From Desulfotignum sp. (GTDB lineage: Bacteria > Desulfobacterota > Desulfobacteria > Desulfobacterales > Desulfobacteraceae): a stretch of DNA of 52,448 nucleotides. Positions 1 through 8,134 of the stretch are shown here, piece after piece; position 1 is the stretch's first letter, and every line of letters begins with the position of its first letter. The stretch covers positions 1 to 52,448 of the forward strand of contig JAIPDL010000020.1 of the NCBI GenBank assembly GCA_021737695.1. The letters are read 5' to 3'. Under the pieces are notes generated by a model. The model saw only the letters and a list, made by a program, of their open reading frames with translations. It searched no databases and had not been told where the DNA came from. The position numbers and the translations under genes are program-made.

Positions 1-116
1 AGCAATCAAACATTGAAATATAAAAAATGGAGGTTAAAAACGGCATTTGGAAATTGGATAAAATTTGATCGGATAATTCTTCCGATATTGACGCTTATTT
101 TGAGCAAAAAACTGTC

Positions 117-812
117 TTGACAATGGGGTCCACTATAAACATCGCCTGCGGTAGTCATGCAGGCGATCCTCACATAATGGCTCGCACCATTGAGCGTGCA
201 AAAGAACTCAATGTCGCTGTGGGAGCTCACCCTGGATATCCGGATTTATGGGGATTTGGGCGGCGGGAAATGACATTTACCCCCAGTGAAATCGAACAAT
301 TTGTTGCCTACCAGGTGGGTGCGGCCATGGGGGTTTCCGCTTATGCAGGTCATCCGATTTCTTATGTCAAGCCCCATGGTGCGTTAGCTAATTTAAGCCA
401 GGCAGATGAAACCGTTGCCAGAGCCGTTCTTAAAGGGATTGCAAGCGTTGACTCAAATCTTGTGATCCTGACCTTTTCGGTGGGACATGCCATTCGTGTG
501 GCACAAGAAATGGGTTTAAAGGTATGTGCTGAAATTTTTGCAGACCGAGCATACACCTCCGAAGGGCTGCTGGTTTCAAGGAAACTTCCAGGCGCTTTAC
601 TCCATGATCCTGAGGCCATTGCCCAAAGAGTTGTAAACATGGTCAAAAATAACGAAATTACAGCCGTTGACGGAACTATACTTCCCACAGATGTTGGTTC
701 CATTTGTGTCCATGGCGACACACCCGGGGCCATTGAAATGGCTATGGTCGTTCAAAAGGGCCTGGCCGAAGCAGGAATTGAAATTAAACCTTTTGCCGGA
801 GGTGCAAAATGA
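117..812 (+). CDS. 5-oxoprolinase subunit A-like protein (PxpA/LamB/YcsF), N-terminus missing
   Basis: The body matches the LamB/YcsF family, in which PxpA with PxpB and PxpC opens 5-oxoproline to glutamate using ATP. The segments INIACGSHAGDP, VGAHPGYPDLWGFGRR and VKPHGALAN line up with the complete paralogue at 40713-41483. That paralogue has about 24 more N-terminal residues carrying the invariant DLNCDMGES motif. Here the best start is a TTG with no ribosome binding site, and none of the three frames in bases 1-116 encodes DLNCD. The phenylalanine of the usual CGFHAGD is serine. The 3' end overlaps the next gene (ATGA). Probably a truncated, possibly inactive copy. Family assignment is secure; start and function are not. 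Confidence 0.7.
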   Translation: MTMGSTINIACGSHAGDPHIMARTIERAKELNVAVGAHPGYPDLWGFGRREMTFTPSEIEQFVAYQVGAAMGVSAYAGHPISYVKPHGALANLSQADETVARAVLKGIASVDSNLVILTFSVGHAIRVAQEMGLKVCAEIFADRAYTSEGLLVSRKLPGALLHDPEAIAQRVVNMVKNNEITAVDGTILPTDVGSICVHGDTPGAIEMAMVVQKGLAEAGIEIKPFAGGAK

Positions 813-1300
813 TTCCACAAATCGTTGATCAGCTTTTAGAAAGCATACAAGATACAAATATCACTGAGATCGAATATGAGGCCAACGGGGTTCGTATACG
901 GATTGCACGAGAGACCAGCCATGGTGGCTCAAAAACAGCTGCCCTAAAAACGAAAACCCCCAAAATAACCCCCTCTCAGACAAATTCAGTGCAGCCCGAA
1001 AAACAAGAAGACCCCATTGCCCCGTCCACAGATGACCACACCAAAACTCATCTTGTTTGTGCCAGTATGTTTGGCTGTTTTTACCGTGCCCCGGGAGAGG
1101 ATCAGCCGCCATTTGCCAAAGTGGGCAGTAAGGTTGTAGTCGGTCAGCAGCTGGGGTTACTGGAAGCCATGAAAACCTATATCCCTGTTGAAGCAGATGT
1201 AGCCGGTCGAATAGTAAAGATAATGGCCGAAAATGATACGGCTGTTAATGTTGGAGACCCGCTGTTTGAAATTGAAAGAGATGATCAAAATGAAGTTTAA
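809..1300 (+). CDS. biotin carboxyl carrier protein (AccB-like)
   Basis: A 163-residue carrier protein for a biotin-dependent carboxylase. The N-terminal 40 residues resemble AccB. A charged, proline-rich linker (about 45-80) follows, then a C-terminal biotinyl domain (82-160) with the biotin attachment motif EAMKT, Lys at 122. The start ATG sits in an ATGA overlap with the upstream pxpA-like gene. The 3' end overlaps the biotin carboxylase start, so the two are translationally coupled. An 89 percent identical copy of its first 60 bases lies at 5791-5855. By context it serves a PxpBC- or urea-carboxylase-like enzyme rather than housekeeping acetyl-CoA carboxylase, but that is inference. Confidence 0.85.
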   Translation: MIPQIVDQLLESIQDTNITEIEYEANGVRIRIARETSHGGSKTAALKTKTPKITPSQTNSVQPEKQEDPIAPSTDDHTKTHLVCASMFGCFYRAPGEDQPPFAKVGSKVVVGQQLGLLEAMKTYIPVEADVAGRIVKIMAENDTAVNVGDPLFEIERDDQNEV

Positions 1301-2648
1301 TTCGGTTTTAATTGCAAATCGTGGCGAAATTGCACTGCGTATTATGCGGGCCTGCCGTTTCTTGGGTTTAAAGACGATTGCTGTTTACTCTGAGGCTGAT
1401 AAACAGCTTGCTCACGTACAAATGGCTGATACCGCTTTATGCATTGGTCCGCCAAATCCTGGTGACAGTTATCTAAGCCGGGATTCGATACTGGTTGCAG
1501 CTAAGCTAACAGGGGCACAGGCCGTCCATCCCGGATACGGATTTCTTTCAGAAGACTCCCTTTTTTCACAAGCTGTTCAGGGTGCTGGGTTAACCTTTGT
1601 GGGGCCCAGTGCAGATGCCATAGATCGAATTGGTGATAAGATTCGGGCCAAGCAGGTGATGGCAAAGGCAGGCGTTCCCTGTGTGCCTGGCTCCGAAGAT
1701 ATGATTCCCGATGACATTGGTGAGTGTAAAAAAATTGCAGATCAAGTGGGCTTTCCCTTAATGATTAAAGCGGTTAGCGGCGGGGGCGGTCGAGGGATGC
1801 GTATTGTTCGGCAGCCAAAAGATCTGGTCAATGCAATCTTGGTTACCAGACAGGAAGCAGCCAATGCCTTTGGGCGCAGTGATGTATATATGGAGCGCTT
1901 TCTTGAACATCCTCGCCATATCGAAATTCAGGTGTTGGCAGATACCTTTGGTAATGCGATATGGCTTGGGGCAAGGGATTGTTCCATGCAGCGGCGCCAC
2001 CAAAAACTGATCGAGGAAACCCCTCCCCCCCACATCCCTCAGGACCTGATCGCCACGTTGGGGGAGCAGTGTGCCAATGCCTGTAAAAAAATCAATTATA
2101 TCGGAGCCGGTACCTTTGAGTTCCTGTATGAAGACGGCCAATTTTATTTTATTGAGATGAATACCAGACTGCAGGTTGAACACCCTGTTACAGAAATGGT
2201 CACAGGAATTGATATCGTTGTTGAACAGCTTACTATTGCCCAGGGAGATCCTCTCTCTGTTACACAAGAAGAAATCAGACCAACTGGACATGCCATTGAG
2301 TGCAGGATTAACGCCGAACATCCTTGGAAATTTTTGCCTTCTCCGGGAAGGATAAAAAAATGGTACTCTCCTGGCGGTCCCGGCGTGCGTGTAGATTCCC
2401 ACCTGTACGAAAATTACAATATTCCCCCAAATTATGATTCGCTGATTGCTAAACTTATCACCCTTGGCAGTGATCGAAATGATGCTCTGAATCGCATGAA
2501 GGCTGCACTCAATGAGATGCAGATTGAAGGCATTGACACAACAATAGCCTTGCAAAAAGCGCTGATTCAGGATCCTGATTTCCAAAAAGGTGGAATTGAC
2601 ATTCATTACCTTGATCACTGGCTTGAAAATAAAAGGAACAGACCATGA
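1290..2648 (+). CDS. accC: biotin carboxylase (AccC-type ATP-grasp)
   Basis: A 452-residue biotin carboxylase, which carboxylates biotin on its carrier using ATP and bicarbonate. The N-terminus VLIANRGEIALRIMRACR is family-typical, which favours the ATG at 1290 over an in-frame ATG at 1281 and longer options. The glycine-rich ATP-grasp loop (KAVSGGGGRGMRIV), the metal-binding EMNTRLQVEHPVTE stretch and the C-terminal GGPGVRVDSH segment are all present. It overlaps the carrier gene before it (10 bases) and the BCCP-like gene after it (4 bases). About 50-60 percent of residues appear shared with the second copy at 45586-46935. Nothing looks broken. Confidence 0.9.
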   Translation: MKFNSVLIANRGEIALRIMRACRFLGLKTIAVYSEADKQLAHVQMADTALCIGPPNPGDSYLSRDSILVAAKLTGAQAVHPGYGFLSEDSLFSQAVQGAGLTFVGPSADAIDRIGDKIRAKQVMAKAGVPCVPGSEDMIPDDIGECKKIADQVGFPLMIKAVSGGGGRGMRIVRQPKDLVNAILVTRQEAANAFGRSDVYMERFLEHPRHIEIQVLADTFGNAIWLGARDCSMQRRHQKLIEETPPPHIPQDLIATLGEQCANACKKINYIGAGTFEFLYEDGQFYFIEMNTRLQVEHPVTEMVTGIDIVVEQLTIAQGDPLSVTQEEIRPTGHAIECRINAEHPWKFLPSPGRIKKWYSPGGPGVRVDSHLYENYNIPPNYDSLIAKLITLGSDRNDALNRMKAALNEMQIEGIDTTIALQKALIQDPDFQKGGIDIHYLDHWLENKRNRP

Positions 2649-3040
2649 TAGACCAGAACCTTATTAAGTTATTGACAGGGCGGCTTCAAGCCAGCGATGT
2701 CACCCAATTTGAATGCCATTGGCCTCAAGGGTCACTGCGCCTTGATTTTTCGAGGGGGCATGAGGATGATCCGCAGCTGTCTGCCCCTGTTGATTCCAAC
2801 AAACACCTCGTAAAAGCCACTTGTATGGGCAGGCTGTGCTTTGAGCATCCATTGGTGCCGCTAAAACCAATATGCCCAGGCGACCACATTGAAAAAGGCC
2901 AGCTTTTGGCTTTTTTGGGATTCGATCAGGTATTTGTTCCCTTATATGCCAAGCACAAGGGGGGGGTAACCCGCTTGATGATGAAGCAAAATGATTTGGT
3001 AGGGTATGCAGACCCCATTTTAGAAATGGAAATAGACTAA
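2645..3040 (+). CDS. BCCP-like protein lacking the biotinyl lysine
   Basis: A 131-residue protein built like a small biotin carboxyl carrier protein: an AccB-like N-terminus (MIDQNLIKLLTGRLQ), then a biotinyl/lipoyl-like beta domain from about residue 54 (KATCMGRLCFEHPLVPL, GDHIEKGQLL). Where the carrier motif EAMKM should lie, at about 92-97, it reads GFDQVF, so there is no lysine to biotinylate. It overlaps the biotin carboxylase stop by four bases and is clearly co-translated. It may be a non-biotinylated structural or regulatory subunit of the carboxylase, or a decaying duplicate. The clean reading frame and coupling argue mildly for function. Confidence 0.7.
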   Translation: MIDQNLIKLLTGRLQASDVTQFECHWPQGSLRLDFSRGHEDDPQLSAPVDSNKHLVKATCMGRLCFEHPLVPLKPICPGDHIEKGQLLAFLGFDQVFVPLYAKHKGGVTRLMMKQNDLVGYADPILEMEID

Positions 3041-3097
3041 TACTAAAAGTAACCCCCATACACAAACTGAAGTTACTAACAAAGGAGGAAAGAGGAA

Positions 3098-4564
3098 TTG
3101 GCTCAAGAAAAAAAAGGAAGAAACAAAAGAGAACCGAATACCCTTGAAGTTTTTTTTCCAATTGTCAGCATGATAATTATTTTATTTGTCGGCCGCGTTA
3201 TAATGAACATAAGCATGACAGCTCTACTAGTGGTTGCTTCCTTAGTAGGCTCTGTAATAGCGTACCGTGTAGGAGCGACATGGGATGATATGTTTGCAGG
3301 AATTAGCAAGAAAATGCAAACCGGCCTGGGCGCATTGATACTTTTGGTTTTCGTCGGCGCAATGCTCGGTCTTATGGAAGCCAGTGGTACTATACCCATG
3401 CTGATTTATTACGGGGTACAGATTGTAAGCGGGCCCTGGCTAATGGCCACGGCTTTTATACTTTGCTGTCTCGTTTCCGTAGCGACTGGCACCTCCTGGG
3501 GTTCTATTGCGACAATCGGCGTTACCACGATGGGTATTGCTATGGGACTTGGTGTCAGTCCGTTAGGGGTAGCCGGCGCTGTGATCGGCGGCTCCTGGTT
3601 TGGCGATAAATTGTCTCCTCTTTCCGACACCACCAATCTGACGGCCGCCGCCAGTGGAACAGATTTGTTTGATCATATCCGTCAGATGTTGTGGACGACC
3701 ATTCCTGCCAGCCTAATTGCTCTGCTTGTTTATGTGATTGTCGGCTTCTCTTCCGATGTTTCCGGAACAGTATCCTCTGACACGCTAACCGGCATGCTTA
3801 CTCAGCTGGACAGCATGTTCAACTGGAATATTCTGCTGTTGCTTCCCTTGGTTGTGATTCTGGTCGGTGCTGCTCTGAAATACCCGGCCATTCCAATGAT
3901 GATAGCTGCTTCTATTGTGGCTGGTTTGGAGGCGATAATCTTTCAGGGAATCACGGTGACAAATGTGTTTAATGCTATGATGAAGGGCTTTAATACTTCC
4001 ATGGTTACAAACACGGTCATTGATGCAGCAGCCGTCATGCCGGAGGTCACCAGACTTCTGCACCGCGGAGGCATGAATAGTATGCTGGGCACTGTCCTTT
4101 TGATCATGGCTGCCTTTGCATTTGCCGGTATCCTGGAAAGTGCTGGCTGCCTGAAAGGTATGTTGGATCGTGTCGCCAAGCGGGTCAAGTCCGACAGCAG
4201 CCTGTTGGTGTCTACTGTTTTTTCCTGTCTTGGGGTTGCTACCATTACTAATAACTTTGTTTCTTCGGTAGTTCTCGGCGAAATGTACCAAGATCTGTAC
4301 CGTGAACGCGGTTTGGACACCGCGAACCTGTCTCGTACGCTGGAGGACTGTGGTACCTGCATTATACCTTTGGTTCCCTGGTCAGCATCCGGTGCATACG
4401 TGGTTGCTATGCTGGGTGTTGCTCCTGGGGCATTTATCCCTTGGGCTATATTCTGCTGGATCTCCCCGATTATTTCCCTTTTTTATGCCTATACCGGCAT
4501 CAGTATTAAACGCTTGAATCCAGATGAAACATCTATAGCAAACGTAAAAGTATCAACAACATAA
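3098..4564 (+). CDS. nhaC: NhaC-family Na+/H+ antiporter
   Basis: A 488-residue polytopic inner-membrane protein with about 11-12 hydrophobic segments and the NhaC signature region GDKLSPLSDTTNLTAAASGT in the middle. NhaC proteins exchange Na+ for H+; some relatives exchange organic acids such as malate and lactate. The TTG start is supported by a strong AAAGGAGG ribosome binding site at about 3080, and no ATG nearby fits. It is followed after 36 bases by a MalY/PatB lyase. With a C-S lyase partner in an uptake operon, import of an amino or organic acid is also possible; the substrate cannot be read from sequence. Confidence 0.85.
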   Translation: MAQEKKGRNKREPNTLEVFFPIVSMIIILFVGRVIMNISMTALLVVASLVGSVIAYRVGATWDDMFAGISKKMQTGLGALILLVFVGAMLGLMEASGTIPMLIYYGVQIVSGPWLMATAFILCCLVSVATGTSWGSIATIGVTTMGIAMGLGVSPLGVAGAVIGGSWFGDKLSPLSDTTNLTAAASGTDLFDHIRQMLWTTIPASLIALLVYVIVGFSSDVSGTVSSDTLTGMLTQLDSMFNWNILLLLPLVVILVGAALKYPAIPMMIAASIVAGLEAIIFQGITVTNVFNAMMKGFNTSMVTNTVIDAAAVMPEVTRLLHRGGMNSMLGTVLLIMAAFAFAGILESAGCLKGMLDRVAKRVKSDSSLLVSTVFSCLGVATITNNFVSSVVLGEMYQDLYRERGLDTANLSRTLEDCGTCIIPLVPWSASGAYVVAMLGVAPGAFIPWAIFCWISPIISLFYAYTGISIKRLNPDETSIANVKVSTT

Positions 4565-4600
4565 ACTTTAAATAAATTAATCAGGAAGAAGTGCAATACG

Positions 4601-5797
4601 ATGAAACAATATGATTTTGAGACTGTATATCCACGTTATGATACGAACACAACAAAGTGGATGGAAATAAGGAAATATTTTCCTGATGGCGCAGAGGGTA
4701 TTATTCCTTTTTCATTAGCTGATATGGAATTACCACTGGCTCCGGAGATACGTGACGGTTTCAAAGCCTATTTGGATCGATACGTACTTGGCTACAACAA
4801 TGCCACTGATGAGTATAAAACTGCCGTCTGCAACTGGATGAAGACCCGTCATAACTGGGACGTAAAACCGGAATGGATGCTTCCTTCCAATGGTATCATC
4901 CATGCCTTATACAGCAGTGTTAAGTCCTACACGAACAAAGGCGATGGTGTGATCATGTGTACCCCTGTCTATTATCCAATGTATTCCGCTATTACGGCCA
5001 ATGACCGTCATTTGGCAGAGTGCCCGCTGATTAACAGGGGAAGCCGTTACGAGATCGATTTTGAATGCATGGAAAGGCTTGCCAAAGCCCCTGAGAACAA
5101 GCTGTTAATTTTTTGCAGTCCTCATAATCCAGGTGGGCGGGTATGGACAAAGGAGGAACTGGAAAAAGTAGGTAGTATCTGCCTGGAAAACAACGTAATT
5201 ATCGCTTCGGATGAAATTCACTTCGACTTGATCAGACCGGGTATTCAACATACCGTATTTGCTGCTGTATCACAGGAAGTCGCAGCAAACTGCGTGGTCA
5301 TGACAGCCCCCAGCAAGACCTTTAATTTAGCCGGTCTAATGACGTCCAACATTATTATCTCTGATCAGACCCTGCGTGAACTATTTTGGGAAGAATTAAA
5401 AAGGGATACTTTGTACCCAAAGTGCAATGCCCTTGGCTTGGAAGCCTGTCGGATTGCCTATACTGAATGCGGCGAATGGCTGGATCAAGTCAACGCTTTA
5501 ATTGCCAGGAACTGTGATAAAGTAGTCGATTTCTTGAAGCGGGAATTCCCGGAGGTTGTCGTAATGGATATGGAAGGCACTTATCTTCTCTGGATGGATT
5601 TTTCCGCATTGGGAATTGAAAGCCACAAGCTGGCCGAGATGCTGCGCACAGAGGGCAAGTTGTTCTTTGACGATGGCTATATATTTGGCAAAGCGGGCGA
5701 CGGTTTTGAACGCTGGAATCTGGCCTGCCCAAAAAAATATGTGGAAGAAGGATTGATCCGTTTGAAAACGGTGTTGGATAAGCACAAGGTAAAATGA
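4601..5797 (+). CDS. MalY/PatB-type PLP-dependent aminotransferase / C-S lyase
   Basis: A 398-residue fold-type I PLP enzyme of the MalY/PatB group, whose members usually act as cystathionine or cysteine-S-conjugate beta-lyases. Visible features are PVYYPM (123-127), FCSPHNPGGRVW (171-182), the SDEIHFDL aspartate region (203-210) and the PLP lysine in SKTFNLAGL (Lys239). Length is normal. Its paralogue at 25952-27148 shares most of these motifs but sits in GC-richer DNA and a different operon. The TGA stop lies inside the ATGA of a fossil BCCP start (5794-5883), so this gene once abutted a BCCP gene. Substrate unknown. Confidence 0.85.
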   Translation: MKQYDFETVYPRYDTNTTKWMEIRKYFPDGAEGIIPFSLADMELPLAPEIRDGFKAYLDRYVLGYNNATDEYKTAVCNWMKTRHNWDVKPEWMLPSNGIIHALYSSVKSYTNKGDGVIMCTPVYYPMYSAITANDRHLAECPLINRGSRYEIDFECMERLAKAPENKLLIFCSPHNPGGRVWTKEELEKVGSICLENNVIIASDEIHFDLIRPGIQHTVFAAVSQEVAANCVVMTAPSKTFNLAGLMTSNIIISDQTLRELFWEELKRDTLYPKCNALGLEACRIAYTECGEWLDQVNALIARNCDKVVDFLKREFPEVVVMDMEGTYLLWMDFSALGIESHKLAEMLRTEGKLFFDDGYIFGKAGDGFERWNLACPKKYVEEGLIRLKTVLDKHKVK

Positions 5798-5883
5798 TTC
5801 CACAAATCGTTAATCAGCTTTTAGAAGGCATACAAAATACAAGTTTCACTAAAATAACACTCAAACACAAATTAAGGAGATAG
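5791..5883 (+). pseudogene. fossil 5' end of a BCCP gene
   Basis: Bases 5791-5855 match 806-870, the 5' end of the biotin carrier gene, at 58 of 65 positions. The copied start ATG (5794) overlaps the preceding lyase stop and opens a 29-codon frame, MIPQIVNQLLEGIQ onward, ending at TAG 5881-5883. Beyond about codon 21 the similarity to the intact carrier (MIPQIVDQLLESIQ) is lost. It is a partial gene duplication left by rearrangement. The 3' part of the fragment supplies the AAGGAG ribosome binding site of the OsmC gene at 5886. Confidence 0.75.
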
Positions 5884-5885
5884 GT

Positions 5886-6425
5886 ATGAACACATTAAAT
5901 GATTTTCTTGCTCAAAAAAGATTAGGGCTTCAAGCCCGGGATGAAAAATTTGCAAAAGGTGAATTGGAGCCTTGGCCTTTGCATGCCGAAGTAAATGCAG
6001 AAGGACGATCTGGTATTCGCCACATCCGTATCCGGCAGCATCATATTATAAATGACAGTCTTCATGATTTTGCAGGTTTTGATCTTGGCCCTAATACTCC
6101 TGAAACCATGATGGGAGTAATTGGTGCCTGTGTGGTTCATCTCTGCCAGATGCATGCAGCTCTAATGAAGGTTCCCATGGATTCAATTGATGTAGTAGTC
6201 GATAGCGTTTATGACCCCAGAGCTGGAAGACCTGGGTTTGAAGATGTGCCCGTCCACCCTACTGACATTGTTTGTCAGGTTAATATTGCTTCTCCTGCCT
6301 CCACTGAGACAATTCAAAAACTGTTCGAAGCCGCAGACAAATCCTGCCCCGTATTGGAGCTTGTACGTCGCCCGCAAAAAATTAAGTCCATTCTTAACCA
6401 TACTAAAACTAAACCAGAGGCCTAA
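5886..6425 (+). CDS. OsmC-family protein
   Basis: A 179-residue protein of the OsmC/Ohr fold. The central helix motif PETMMGVIGACVVHLCQMH carries Cys82 and Cys87. The second conserved region EAADKSCPVLELV has Cys154, giving the two cysteines expected of thiol peroxidase-type OsmC proteins. OsmC family members reduce organic hydroperoxides or bind small thiols; the role here is unknown. It has a strong ribosome binding site (AAGGAG, 5875-5880). It lies between the lyase and the TRAP operon on the same strand, suggesting co-transcription with a catabolic operon. Confidence 0.75.
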   Translation: MNTLNDFLAQKRLGLQARDEKFAKGELEPWPLHAEVNAEGRSGIRHIRIRQHHIINDSLHDFAGFDLGPNTPETMMGVIGACVVHLCQMHAALMKVPMDSIDVVVDSVYDPRAGRPGFEDVPVHPTDIVCQVNIASPASTETIQKLFEAADKSCPVLELVRRPQKIKSILNHTKTKPEA

Positions 6426-6470
6426 GGTTTTCCTCTAAATTAAAATAATAAAAAGAAAAGGAGAGTTTCC

Positions 6471-7517
6471 ATGATACACAAATTAGCAATTACAATTTCC
6501 ATTGTTTTGGCAGGATTTTTTCTTTTGAATACTACTTGTTATGCAGGCAGTAAAACAATTACCTGGAAAGTGTGTTTCCACACAATGGTTCAAAAAGGCA
6601 ATTGGGCTGGAAATATCATGGAAAATTGGGCCAAGGAAATAGAAGAACGCACTAATGGTGACTTAAAAATTCAATTTTACTGGCCAGGTGCCCTTCCTTA
6701 CAAAGGCGCGGAATCCCTTATGGTTATGAAAAAGGGGCTTGCAGATGTCATTGAAGGAACAACTTGGTCGTTCACTGGCCTGGAGCCAACTATGGATGTA
6801 AGTCTTCAAATTTTTATGTACAATGATAAAGAAGAAACCAAAAAGGCGATGGAAGAAGTATTAATGCCGCATTGGGAGCCTAAATTTAAAAAATACAATG
6901 CAAAAGTGCTTATGCACTGGACATCAGGCGCTTATCAAAACTATTGGTCTAAAGAACCTGTGACAAAACTTTCTCAGATGAAGGGTGTAAAAACCAGAGT
7001 ATACAGCCGTGGTTTGGCTGAAATGGTTAAAATGTGGGGCTCTGCACCACTGACCATTCCTGTGGTTGAATTGTACACTGCTCTGCAAAGAGGGATAGTG
7101 AGTGCTGTTATCACTAGTAACAATACCGCCTATGATATAAAATTCTGGGAAGTTCTTGATTATTCTACTGAGATTAAATTGATGCCAGGCGGTCCTGATA
7201 CGCTTTTGGTCAACCAAAAATCATGGGGCAAACTGTCCCCTGAGACTCAGGCAGTTGTTATGGAGGTTAGTAAGAAATACTCTGCTGTTCTTCAGGATGA
7301 AGTTTGGAATTCAGCTGAACAAATCAAAGAAAAACTCAAAGAAAACGGCATGGAAATCCTTCAAATCAGCAAAGAAGAACGTGAAAAAATTAAAGACTTG
7401 ACTGCTGGCTATGTCTGGAAGGACTATTTAGCAAAAGCTGGTGATGACGGCGTTGCAATTTTCAAAGATCTTGAAAAATGTCTAGGCCGTCCACTTCTTG
7501 AAAAGGCTGGGTACTAA
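6471..7517 (+). CDS. dctP: TRAP transporter solute-binding protein (DctP family)
   Basis: A 348-residue periplasmic binding protein. It has a signal peptide of about 25 residues (MIHKLAITISIVLAGFFLL, then CYAG), followed by a DctP-type domain with phrases such as WAKEIEERTNGDLKIQFYWPG and GLADVIEGT. It captures a carboxylate-type substrate for the DctQ-DctM permease encoded next (7649-9423). A hairpin at 7548-7586 separates it from the permease genes. The ribosome binding site is AAAGGAGAG. The paralogue at 43428-44417 is clearly divergent, so the two TRAP systems probably carry different ligands. Confidence 0.9.
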   Translation: MIHKLAITISIVLAGFFLLNTTCYAGSKTITWKVCFHTMVQKGNWAGNIMENWAKEIEERTNGDLKIQFYWPGALPYKGAESLMVMKKGLADVIEGTTWSFTGLEPTMDVSLQIFMYNDKEETKKAMEEVLMPHWEPKFKKYNAKVLMHWTSGAYQNYWSKEPVTKLSQMKGVKTRVYSRGLAEMVKMWGSAPLTIPVVELYTALQRGIVSAVITSNNTAYDIKFWEVLDYSTEIKLMPGGPDTLLVNQKSWGKLSPETQAVVMEVSKKYSAVLQDEVWNSAEQIKEKLKENGMEILQISKEEREKIKDLTAGYVWKDYLAKAGDDGVAIFKDLEKCLGRPLLEKAGY

Positions 7518-7547
7518 CGGTCACTCGCGGATAAATCATGTCTTTAT

Positions 7548-7586
7548 AACCTGCATGGCTGGGCCATTGTATCAGGCATGCAGGTT
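7548..7586 (+). promoter_or_regulatory. intercistronic hairpin between dctP and dctQ
   Basis: A perfect 10-base stem, AACCTGCATG (7548-7557) with CATGCAGGTT (7577-7586), encloses a 19-base loop. There is no U-run, so it looks less like a full terminator than an RNA-stabilising or attenuating hairpin that would keep binding-protein mRNA more abundant than permease mRNA. The other TRAP operon has a hairpin in the same place (43350-43401). Confidence 0.55.
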
Positions 7587-7648
7587 TAACTGTCCTGATT
7601 TGTTGGGCAGTCTTCCATTATTTTAATCTGCCCATAAGGACTATTAAT

Positions 7649-8134
7649 ATGATCCCAAAAACGATTGTCTTCTTTACCAATACTTTATCCCTGATAGGTA
7701 CAGCCGCAGCATTAATTATGATGCTTGCGCTGATGCTCACTGAAATCTTTGCAAGACTGCTATTTAGTAAATCAACGCTTATGGCACAAGAATTTAGTGC
7801 CTATTTGCTTGTTTTTTTTGTTTTTATCTCATTGGCCTATGTTTTTAAGGAGGAAAAGCATATCAGGATCACACTTGTTTCCTCACGCCTTTCTCCCAGA
7901 ATCCGTAAAATATTAGATATATTTATGCATGTTGTTGCACTGTTTGTAACAATTTATATGCTTTATTGGTCAGGCCTTGATGCCCATGATTGCTTCATCT
8001 TAAATGAAAAGTCTGAAACCATCTATCGAATACCAATGTTTATCCCTAAATCCTTTATTCCCATTGGCCTATTTGTCTTTATGCTTCAAATATTAGTATC
8101 TATGGTGACGAAAATAAAGGAGGTCATAAGATGA
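7649..8134 (+). CDS. dctQ: TRAP transporter small permease (DctQ family)
   Basis: A 161-residue membrane protein with four hydrophobic segments, typical of DctQ. Characteristic elements are LMAQEFSAYLLVFFVFISLAY and KEEKHIRITLV near the middle. It forms the membrane complex with DctM, driven by a cation gradient. Its stop overlaps the dctM start by four bases (ATGA). Confidence 0.88.
   Translation: MIPKTIVFFTNTLSLIGTAAALIMMLALMLTEIFARLLFSKSTLMAQEFSAYLLVFFVFISLAYVFKEEKHIRITLVSSRLSPRIRKILDIFMHVVALFVTIYMLYWSGLDAHDCFILNEKSETIYRIPMFIPKSFIPIGLFVFMLQILVSMVTKIKEVIR

Noticed and set aside
1-116. Frameshifted N-terminus of the PxpA-like gene
   Set aside because: All three frames were read; none gives DLNCD or a convincing GIWKLGD-type continuation, so truncation is the simpler reading.
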